64,000 nucleotides of DNA from Verrucomicrobiota bacterium (GTDB lineage Bacteria; Verrucomicrobiota; Kiritimatiellia; SS1-B-03-39; UBA6053), in the NCBI GenBank assembly GCA_020831635.1, contig JAFIGC010000001.1, forward strand, positions 1 to 64,000, given 5' to 3'. The translations under genes and the position numbers were made by a program. Below the pieces are notes generated by a model that was not told the DNA's origin, did no database searches, and saw nothing but the letters and a program-made list of their open reading frames with translations. Of the stretch, positions 9,548-16,051 are shown in pieces. Every line of letters begins with the position of its first letter. Position 1 is the stretch's first letter.

Positions 9548-9861
9548 GGCCGGAGTCCCGCGTTTAGGGCCTGTCGATTTATTCATTGTAGGTATTTAGA
9601 AACCGCTAAAAATCGCTTAATGCACGCTTAAAATAATTTAATTAAGTTAATTTTAGCGTTCTTTTAGCGTCCTTAAGCGGTTAAAAACCTCTTCGTTTCA
9701 ATAAATCGACAGGCCCTTTACGCGGATAGTCAAAGAGGGTCATTTATGGCCCGGGAATGCGGTGGAGGAGGCCATCCCACCCAAAGAAAGGCCCTGAACA
9801 CCGGGGTTCCGCACCCTGAAGGGTGCTCAGGGGCTATCCGCTTAAACGCGGGATTCCGGCC
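9548..9861. repeat. Split inverted repeat in the 9393-9878 gene-free stretch
   Basis: The right arm is 9834-9861. Its reverse complement begins GGCCGGAATCCCGCGTTTA and continues to GCGGATAG. The left arm has the same order, GGCCGGAGTCCCGCGTTTA at 9548-9566, but its continuation CGCGGATAG is displaced to 9721-9729. Rejoined, 26 of 28 positions match. The displacement is explained by the element at 9567-9716. A short hairpin, GCACCC-TGAA-GGGTGC, lies inside at about 9811-9826. No gene is seen in this stretch. Confidence 0.75.
9567..9716. mobile_element. 150-bp MITE-like insertion
   Basis: The element begins GGGCCTGTCGATTTATT and ends with the exact reverse complement of those 17 bases. TTTA stands directly on both sides (9563-9566 and 9717-9720), as expected for a 4-bp target duplication. 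The interior is AT-rich and itself roughly palindromic: AACCGCTAAAAA near the left faces TTAAGCGGTT near the right, with several CGCTTAA/CGCTAAA units. No transposase frame fits. The uninterrupted copy of the target (9834-9861) acts as an empty site. The transposase family that would mobilise it is unknown. Confidence 0.72.
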
Positions 9862-9878
9862 CTATTCTCCGCATGGGG

Positions 9879-12521
9879 TTAAAAGGAGGAATTCAGCGAT
9901 TTTCCAGCTTGATACGTCAGCATTATGGTCTCCGTGTGGTCAGGGAATTTGACGAGGAAGGTCCGTTCTTCTGGCGCGCCGGGGAAGGTGCCGCGGGTGG
10001 GGTCCAAATGCAGGGTGGCGGTGGCGTGGTTCCAGCGGATGGGCAGTTCGAGGTATTCGCCGTCTTCGTAGTGATACCCGTCGCCGCTGTCTTCGTAGAG
10101 CGTGAAGGCCGCATCTTTTCCGGGATAGACGCGGAGTTCCAGGCGCTCGCCGGTGTAAGCTTTGGTATGCTGCAGTTGGTTGGGCTCGATGGGCAGGATC
10201 GTGCCCGCGGGCACGAAGAGGGGGAGTCGCTCGATCGGGGCTTCGGCTTCAATGGTTTGTCCGCCTTCATGGCATTCGCCGGTCCAGAAATCATACCAGG
10301 CTTGGCCCGCGGGGAGGTACACCTTGCGCCGCGTGATCCCGGGTTGGGTTACCGGACAGACCATGAGCCCGGAACCGAGCAGGAAATGATCCGCCACGGC
10401 GCGGGCCCGGGCGTCGTCCGGGAACTCGAGCAGCAGCGGCCGGATGAAGGGTTTGCCGGTGTTGTGGTTCTCCCAGGCGAGACTGTAGAAGTAGGGCAGC
10501 AGTTGGTAGTGGAGGGTAATCCAGTCCCGGAGAATGATCTCGGCTTCGGCGTCGAAGCGCCAAATCTCTTTGGGATCGTTGGTGCCGTGGTTGCGCATGA
10601 TGGGACAGAAGGCCCCGAACTGAAACCAGCGGATGAAGAGTTCGCGGTAGTCGGGATCCTGCGGGTTTTTGCCGACAAAGCCGCCGATGTCGGTGTTCCA
10701 ATACGGGATGCCGCAGAGGGACATGTTGAGGGCCATTTGGATTTGTTCGGTCAGCGCGTCCCATTTGCCCTCGGTGTCGCCGGTCCAGACGGCGGCGGAG
10801 TAGCGCTGCTGTCCGGCAAAACCCGAGCGCGGGTGCAGGCAGACACGGCGGTCGCGGCCCGCCTCGCGCTGGGCCTCGTAGTAGCCCTTGCAGAGGTACA
10901 GCGAGAAGGCGTTGAGCACCTCGGCGGCATTGCCGTAATGGTTCGGCGTGAGCCCCTTCAGGAGCGACTCGGCGGTGAGCGGGTGCGTGAGCTTGGGCTC
11001 GGTGGTGTCGAGCCAGAAAATATCCACCCCGGCTTCGAAAAAGACCTCTTTGATGCGCTGCCAGTAGGTATGCACGGCCTCGGGATTGTAGGGATCGATC
11101 CAATACCCGCCATCCCGCACCGCGTTGGGCAACAGGAGGGATTTTTCGTGGAATTCCGGATACAGGTGAGAGCCTTTGGCGATCTGGGCGTAGCTCGACA
11201 GCATCAGGTTGCAGTGGAGGCGCTCGTGCAGGTCGCGGAAAATCTCCGGATGATTGGGGAAGCGTTCCGGATCAAACCAGGGTTCGCCCCAGGTGCGCGG
11301 GGCCCAGTAGCGCCAGTCCTGCACGACGACATCGATGGGGATATCGCGCTTGCGGTGCTCCTCGACCACGCCGACCAGTTCGTCTTTGTTTTTGTAATGT
11401 TCGCGGGACTGCCAGTAGCCGAAGAGGTAGCGCGGCATCAGCGGGGCGGGTCCGGTGAGTTTGTTGTAGGTGGCAATGATGTCGGAGGGGCTGCCGCTCA
11501 TCACATAATAATTGGCTGCCGGGGCATGCTGGGACCAGAAGCTGAAGCGGTCGGACGGCACCGGTTCCTGCCATTGCAGATTCGCGTAGGCCCCGAGCCA
11601 GGAGGTTCCCAGCGCCGCTTCGAGACGGAACGGATATTGTTCACCGGCCTTCAGGTCCACGTCCACCTGATGCCGCTTGTGGGAACCGCTGTAGGAAAGG
11701 ATGCATTTGTCGTTCAACCAGAGTTTTCCGCCCACGGGCAGATCAAGATACAGACGGTGTCTGCCGGTGGTCGCCGGCCGCAGGAAGCCGGACCAGCGGG
11801 TGTAAAAGGGTTCTTCGGGGGCGTCGGCAAAATCATGCCAGCCTTCGACAATGGACCACCAGAGTTGGTTGATGGTGGCATCGGTGCGGCGTTCCTTCAA
11901 ATCGGTAAACTCCGCGTCACGGAAATATTCGCCGCAGACTCCGCCGGTTTCGCCTTCGGGCGTGAGCCAGCATTCGGACGGAATCGGCCGGATGGGATTA
12001 CCGAGTGCGCAGTGGCTGGCGTTGTCCCAGAGGATCCCGTAGCCGGTGCTGTTGTAGAGAAAGGGAACGACGATGGTGGTGTTTTCCTGCAGGAGGTCGA
12101 GACTGCGGCCCCGGAAGTTCCAGCCCGCGTCCAACTGGTGTCCGAGCCCGTGCAGGGTGTCCGTTTCGCCGCTGAACAGGAAAGTCTGCCGACGGGCGGT
12201 GAGGTCGTGTCCGGCCACGGTTTCCGGCCAGGACTGACGGGCGTTTTCGGCGGCTTCGGCCAGGATGCTGCGCCCCTGTGCGTCGTAAAAGCTCAGACGG
12301 CCGGTGCCGTGCTCGATCTCCACCGCGATCCCCGGCGCTTCAAGGCGGGTCCGGATTTCGTTTTCGTCCATGTGAACGGACTCGCAGAGGTCCGGGAGTT
12401 GCGGCACAGAAAGGGTCTGAGGCTCCCGTCCGTCCGGACTGTGGGTGACCCGCACGCCGTTGTCGGCGAAAAAGGTGAGTTTGAGGATGCCGTCGTGTAA
12501 GGGGAAGGAGTAGGTTTTCAT
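9879..12521 (-). CDS. GH31 glycosidase with inserted PA14 domain
   Basis: This 880-residue GH31 enzyme has extra sequence at about 195-320 (YTRWSGFLRPATTGRHRLYL...GGKLWLND). That stretch has the look of a PA14 domain, as in the alpha-xylosidase Xyl31A of Cellvibrio. The barrel follows: VDIFWLDTTEP gives the nucleophile Asp505 and VWTGDTEGKWD the acid/base Asp582. The PA14 insert in such enzymes helps hold longer oligosaccharides, so xyloglucan or another branched glucan is a plausible substrate (inference). No signal peptide is seen. The ATG at 12521 has no clear Shine-Dalgarno sequence. Palindrome site B lies about 70 bp upstream. Confidence 0.9.
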   Translation of the reverse strand: MKTYSFPLHDGILKLTFFADNGVRVTHSPDGREPQTLSVPQLPDLCESVHMDENEIRTRLEAPGIAVEIEHGTGRLSFYDAQGRSILAEAAENARQSWPETVAGHDLTARRQTFLFSGETDTLHGLGHQLDAGWNFRGRSLDLLQENTTIVVPFLYNSTGYGILWDNASHCALGNPIRPIPSECWLTPEGETGGVCGEYFRDAEFTDLKERRTDATINQLWWSIVEGWHDFADAPEEPFYTRWSGFLRPATTGRHRLYLDLPVGGKLWLNDKCILSYSGSHKRHQVDVDLKAGEQYPFRLEAALGTSWLGAYANLQWQEPVPSDRFSFWSQHAPAANYYVMSGSPSDIIATYNKLTGPAPLMPRYLFGYWQSREHYKNKDELVGVVEEHRKRDIPIDVVVQDWRYWAPRTWGEPWFDPERFPNHPEIFRDLHERLHCNLMLSSYAQIAKGSHLYPEFHEKSLLLPNAVRDGGYWIDPYNPEAVHTYWQRIKEVFFEAGVDIFWLDTTEPKLTHPLTAESLLKGLTPNHYGNAAEVLNAFSLYLCKGYYEAQREAGRDRRVCLHPRSGFAGQQRYSAAVWTGDTEGKWDALTEQIQMALNMSLCGIPYWNTDIGGFVGKNPQDPDYRELFIRWFQFGAFCPIMRNHGTNDPKEIWRFDAEAEIILRDWITLHYQLLPYFYSLAWENHNTGKPFIRPLLLEFPDDARARAVADHFLLGSGLMVCPVTQPGITRRKVYLPAGQAWYDFWTGECHEGGQTIEAEAPIERLPLFVPAGTILPIEPNQLQHTKAYTGERLELRVYPGKDAAFTLYEDSGDGYHYEDGEYLELPIRWNHATATLHLDPTRGTFPGAPEERTFLVKFPDHTETIMLTYQAGKSLNSSF

Positions 12522-12591
12522 AAGGTGTTAAAGTGCTTTTATCCGATAACGGAGCAAATGACGAAACTTCTTTTTTTGGTGTGGACCAGTA

Positions 12592-12609
12592 CTTTCGCAA
12601 CCGCGAAAG
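12592..12609. promoter_or_regulatory. Palindromic operator candidate, site B
   Basis: CTTTCGC-AACC-GCGAAAG is a perfect inverted repeat with 7-bp arms, the strongest of three copies in the window. It lies upstream of the PA14-GH31 gene (start 12521) and after the end of the ATPase gene (12652). Confidence 0.65.
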
Positions 12610-12651
12610 CACAACAGATTCCGCGCCCCGCACTCAAAGTTTTGTGACGCT

Positions 12652-13851
12652 TCAAACCAACTGCGAGAAGAAGGTTTTTGCGGGAACCACGATCGGGGCG
12701 GTGTGCTCAAAACAATTCGCACCGACATAATCGGCCTGCATGGAAATCTGGAACGCGTGTTGAGCGTTGGTTTCGTTTTGAAAATACGCGAGATGCGGGG
12801 AAAGGGCGGATTGACCGTGTTTGACCTCCACCAGAAACCAGGGATTTCCGTCCCGAATCACGACAAAATCGACTTCGCGTTTCTGCGTGTCCCGAATATA
12901 ACGCAGGTCAAAGACGCCAAGGCCAAGATCCGTCCAACCCTCCACCGCTTTCAGCAAATGACAGGCACAGAAGGTTTCGGCCCGCTGACCCGGGTCGCCA
13001 ATCCCGCTCCAATCCCGCAGGAACCATTTGGGTTCTTTGCGGAGAGCTTTGGCCACATTTTTAAACCAGGGCCGCACCAAAAAACCATAATGAAATGCAC
13101 AGAGGGTCGCGACCCAGCTGCGAACCGTATTTTCGCTGACGCGAATTTGTTTTGCCAGCGTGCTGTAGATAAGCTGCCCGCCGCTTTGTTCCGCCAGCAG
13201 GCGGGCCATGATCGCAAATTGGTCCAGATCTTGAATGCCGGTCATATCGCGGATATCCTCGCGGAGCAGTTGATGTCGGCGCAGTTCACGCCACCGAAGC
13301 GAGAAACGCGGGGATCGTTTGATGAAGGGCTCGGGGTGGCCGCCATGCTCCCACAGCACCTGCCATCCCGCATCGTCAAGCCGCATGGGGTCACGATACA
13401 AGGCCTCGGAAACTTCGGGGCGACACAGCTCCGCAACCGTGAAAGGATGCATTCGATAGAGGAAATAGCGCCCCATCAAGCTGTCTCCGCCTTTTCGATA
13501 AACATCGAGGCGAGAAGATCCGGTCACCATGATGCGAACCTTGGCTTCGTAGGTGTCGAAAAATCCTTTCAGAAACTGCTTCCAGCGTTTGTATTTGTGC
13601 AGTTCGTCGAACACGATACGGATCGGGCGGTTCCGCAGGGTGTCGAGACCGGCATGGGCGGCAACGGCGGCTGGGCCGCCAAGAATGATTTCGCGGTGAT
13701 CCTCGTTATCCCAATCCAGATACACATCGGACAGATCCCGGCAGAGGGTTGTTTTGCCCACTTGCCGGGGACCCGTCACAAAGGCCATCTGTCGATCCGT
13801 TGTCAAGGCCTCATCCAACAGGGCGTGGTACCATCGTGATTGCAATTTCAT
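12652..13851 (-). CDS. AAA ATPase with DUF4143-type C-terminal domain
   Basis: The 399-residue protein has a Walker A motif, GPRQVGKTT (about 27-35), an arginine-rich core and IVFDELHKYKRWKQFLKG as Walker B region. VTGSSRLD follows, then a winged-helix-like segment (about 215-275, ...TLAKQIRVSENTVRSWV...). A C-terminal nuclease-like region ends with REVDFVVIRDGNPWFLVEVKHG, which has the D...E-x-K pattern of the restriction-endonuclease fold. These ATPases are widespread, often horizontally moved, and their cell role is unsettled. The ATG at 13851 begins the conserved MKLQSRWYHALL. It sits between sugar genes without obvious functional link, so it looks like an accessory insertion. A strong inverted repeat lies 20 bp upstream. 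Confidence 0.85.
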   Translation of the reverse strand: MKLQSRWYHALLDEALTTDRQMAFVTGPRQVGKTTLCRDLSDVYLDWDNEDHREIILGGPAAVAAHAGLDTLRNRPIRIVFDELHKYKRWKQFLKGFFDTYEAKVRIMVTGSSRLDVYRKGGDSLMGRYFLYRMHPFTVAELCRPEVSEALYRDPMRLDDAGWQVLWEHGGHPEPFIKRSPRFSLRWRELRRHQLLREDIRDMTGIQDLDQFAIMARLLAEQSGGQLIYSTLAKQIRVSENTVRSWVATLCAFHYGFLVRPWFKNVAKALRKEPKWFLRDWSGIGDPGQRAETFCACHLLKAVEGWTDLGLGVFDLRYIRDTQKREVDFVVIRDGNPWFLVEVKHGQSALSPHLAYFQNETNAQHAFQISMQADYVGANCFEHTAPIVVPAKTFFSQLV

Positions 13852-13870
13852 ATAAATAATTCTGCACATT

Positions 13871-13900
13871 ACTGCGGAATAATCAAGATAATTCCGCAGT
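13871..13900. promoter_or_regulatory. Inverted repeat before ATPase gene
   Basis: The arms ACTGCGGAAT and ATTCCGCAGT are perfect 10-bp complements around a 10-bp centre. Further CACA/TGTG matches lie just outside. A third half-copy, TGCAGAATTAT, lies nearer the ATPase start on the minus strand. Operator or recombination site are both possible; the winged helix in the ATPase makes autoregulation a reasonable guess. Confidence 0.5.
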
Positions 13901-14009
13901 GGTGTGAAAAAATACTGCTGAAACAACTGTTTCTCCCTTCCTGAACACAGAAGGCCGTCATCGCACCCGATTTCCATCACAGGTTGCCCGTATTGTTTGT
14001 AAAAATTTA

Positions 14010-15269
14010 TCAGGCATTCCGTCCGAGCAGTTCGGCGGCCTTGGCGAAGACGCCGGCAGCGCCGCGGAAACCGGCGGCGCCTCTTGGCGTGCCGTCGGGA
14101 AGATACCATTCGTGGAATCCGCCGGCCTCCTCCATCATGCGGGCGATGGGCAGCAGCGCCTCGGCGGCCTCGGCGTACAGCCCGTGCTGGGCCAAGGACT
14201 GGGGCACGCGCGCACCCCACCAGGGCCAGTCACCGCCGTTCTGATAGTTGAAGGGTTTGATGAACAGGGAATTGTTGAGGGAGGGCACGTTGTAGAGCGG
14301 CCAGATGGTGAGGCCGACGCTGCGGGCCCCGGCGGCGGCGACATTGGCCTGAAGAATGGCGAAAACCTGACGCATCTCCTCCACGGAAAGAATTCCGGCC
14401 TGCATGGCCACGGCGGTGCCGCCGTGATAGTGAATGGCGTTCTCGTCGAAATCAGCCGGAAAGGGTGATCCCTTTTCCAAATAGACATGCGGACGGAATT
14501 TCAGGTGTTCCGCATCCCAGAGCACGTCGCGGATGGACTGGCGGAGCGCGTCGTTTTCGCGTTGGATTGCTGTGGGATCGCGGCCGATCTGTTCGGACAG
14601 CCAGGCGAAATCGGTGAGGGCAAGACTGAAAAGGGCGTTGGTGTAGATGCATAGGGCGGGGTGGGATTGCTCGTTGAGTTCGGTGAGTTCCGGCAGCCGC
14701 TCCGGGGTGAGGGGATGGCCCTGGGCGTCCTCCTCCCAGTTCCGAATCGCCTGCCCGTCTCCCCAGTCTATGGTGGTGGCGTTCCACACCAGACCGTGTG
14801 GCTCGCTCCATCGGCGGGTGCGCATCCAGTTCAAGGCCCGTTCCAGCCGGTCCATCACGGTCATCCCGTCCACGGTTTCGTGCAGGAAATCGACATCGCC
14901 CGTGGCATGGACATAGTGTTTCAATGCGATGACTAGGGAGCTTTCCTGGTCGGTCTCGACCGAATTCTTGTGTCCGAGCCAGTCCGGCAGGAGATCAGAG
15001 GTGTAAAAATTGTAGGCGTCGCGGCTGCTGCCTTTGGGTGTGAAGCCGTCCAGAATCGATCCGTCGGGTTGCTGGAAGGCGAAAAAGCGCAGCAGGGCCT
15101 CGCGCAGAACCGAAGGCTCCACCACCCGGGCCTGGATTTCGATGAAGGTGGCCAGATCGCGGATCCAGACCTCCGGATACCGGTCGCCGGCGTTCAGCCC
15201 CTGGGCGAGAACCTCAAAACTGTGCAGATACATCTGACGAAGGGCGGGATGAATGGAATCTGTGTTCAT
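14010..15269 (-). CDS. (alpha/alpha)6-barrel glycosidase-like protein
   Basis: The 419-residue protein is mostly helical and carries aromatic and acidic clusters typical of six-hairpin glycosidases. Examples are YPEVWIRDLATF near the start, GLVWNATTIDWGDGQ in the middle, and FNYQNGGDWPWWGARVPQSL with GGFHEWYLPDG near the end. The pattern resembles the catalytic part of GH15/GH63/GH78-clan or debranching-type proteins, but I do not recognise a defined family. WIRD and the late GDWPWWGAR supply candidate acid and base residues. No signal peptide is visible. It stands alone as a transcription unit; a TAACGTTTCGA segment about 20 bp upstream could bind a LacI-type factor. No Shine-Dalgarno sequence is visible before the ATG. 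Confidence 0.75.
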   Translation of the reverse strand: MNTDSIHPALRQMYLHSFEVLAQGLNAGDRYPEVWIRDLATFIEIQARVVEPSVLREALLRFFAFQQPDGSILDGFTPKGSSRDAYNFYTSDLLPDWLGHKNSVETDQESSLVIALKHYVHATGDVDFLHETVDGMTVMDRLERALNWMRTRRWSEPHGLVWNATTIDWGDGQAIRNWEEDAQGHPLTPERLPELTELNEQSHPALCIYTNALFSLALTDFAWLSEQIGRDPTAIQRENDALRQSIRDVLWDAEHLKFRPHVYLEKGSPFPADFDENAIHYHGGTAVAMQAGILSVEEMRQVFAILQANVAAAGARSVGLTIWPLYNVPSLNNSLFIKPFNYQNGGDWPWWGARVPQSLAQHGLYAEAAEALLPIARMMEEAGGFHEWYLPDGTPRGAAGFRGAAGVFAKAAELLGRNA

Positions 15270-15385
15270 TTTTTGACTGTAGCGGTAACGTTTCGAAAAG
15301 AAAAGGCGGGTGGGAGTTTACGGTTATTTTCCAAGTCCGCGCGGGAGGAACTTTCAACGGGGGAAAGATCGAAATCCTGCTTTCC

Positions 15386-15413
15386 TTGACTTTTCGGCGG
15401 AATATGGTTTTAT
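15386..15413 (+). promoter_or_regulatory. Sigma-70-like promoter of vapBC
   Basis: TTGACT (15386-15391) and TTTTAT (15408-15413) are spaced 16 bp apart. The -10 box ends 6 bp before the antitoxin ATG at 15420. Transcription would therefore begin at or next to the start codon, implying a nearly leaderless mRNA. No Shine-Dalgarno sequence is present. Confidence 0.5.
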
Positions 15414-15419
15414 GGGTCT

Positions 15420-15671
15420 ATGAAAACCACACTCGAATTACCTGAGAATTTGTTTCGGGACGCCAAAGCTACGGCGGCCAAACGGGGTATCACGTTGAAA
15501 ACGTTCTTCACGGAGGCACTGGAAGAAAAGCTCCGGGCACCCGAAAGACCGAAAAACCAAACCGCATTTCAGTATTTTGGCGCTTTGTCTCATTACCATG
15601 AAGAAAATCACTTGATTCTCAAAGAGATCGAGTCGGAATTTGGAAATGTGGATGTTTCAGAATGGAAGTAA
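15420..15671 (+). CDS. VapB-type antitoxin
   Basis: The 83-residue protein begins MKTTLELPENLFRDAKATAAKRGITLKTFFTEALEEKL, a ribbon-helix-helix DNA-binding fold (about 1-45) as in many VapB/CopG antitoxins. The acidic C-terminal half (about 50-83) would wrap the toxin. Its last 10 bp overlap the start of the PIN-domain toxin gene, so the pair is translationally coupled and forms a type II toxin-antitoxin operon. Antitoxin and complex normally repress their own promoter. The pair lies inside the glycosidase island and ends 6 bp from the convergent 725-residue gene. Confidence 0.88.
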   Translation: MKTTLELPENLFRDAKATAAKRGITLKTFFTEALEEKLRAPERPKNQTAFQYFGALSHYHEENHLILKEIESEFGNVDVSEWK

Positions 15672-16045
15672 TTCTCGATACCAACGCCCTCTCAGCCTGG
15701 TTGGATGGCGACCCGGGATTGAAACCGTTGCTGGATGGCATTCAAAAGCTGTTTCTGTCTCCTATCGTGCTCGGGGAGTACCGATTCGGCATTGCGGCCT
15801 CCAGGCATCGTATCCAGTATGAAAAAATACTTGCGGAACTTCTCAGCGACATAGAGGTTTTACCTTTGGATGACCGGGTGGCAGGGAACTACGCGGACAT
15901 CCGCAGAGAATTGAAAAAGAATGGGACGCCTATCCCCTGGCATGACATCTGGATCGCGGCTCAGGCCCGGAGTTTCTTTCTGCCGGTTCTTTCGAATGAC
16001 AAACATTTTGACGCCGTCCCGCTGCTCAGTCGCATCGGCTGGTGA
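15662..16045 (+). CDS. vapC: VapC-type PIN-domain toxin
   Basis: The 127-residue protein is a PIN-domain ribonuclease. The four acidic positions of the active site are visible: ILDTNALSAW near the N-terminus (Asp6), LGEYRFG (Glu40 region), PWHDIWIAAQA in the late middle, and LSNDKHFD near the C-terminus. PIN toxins cleave tRNA or rRNA when freed from antitoxin. The length fits the family and nothing suggests decay. The start overlaps the antitoxin gene by 10 bp. The RNA target cannot be read from sequence. Confidence 0.9.
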   Translation: MEVILDTNALSAWLDGDPGLKPLLDGIQKLFLSPIVLGEYRFGIAASRHRIQYEKILAELLSDIEVLPLDDRVAGNYADIRRELKKNGTPIPWHDIWIAAQARSFFLPVLSNDKHFDAVPLLSRIGW

Positions 16046-16051
16046 ACTCTT

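Noticed and set aside
9811..9826. GCACCC-TGAA-GGGTGC as an intrinsic terminator
   Set aside because: No T-run follows on either strand and no gene ends just before it.
9873..12500. An 875-codon open frame on the plus strand opposite the PA14-GH31 gene
   Set aside because: The minus-strand protein has full GH31 motifs. The antisense frame is valine/glycine-rich without any domain and results from codon bias in GC-rich DNA. The same applies to long antisense frames at 6012-8390 and 48282-49982.
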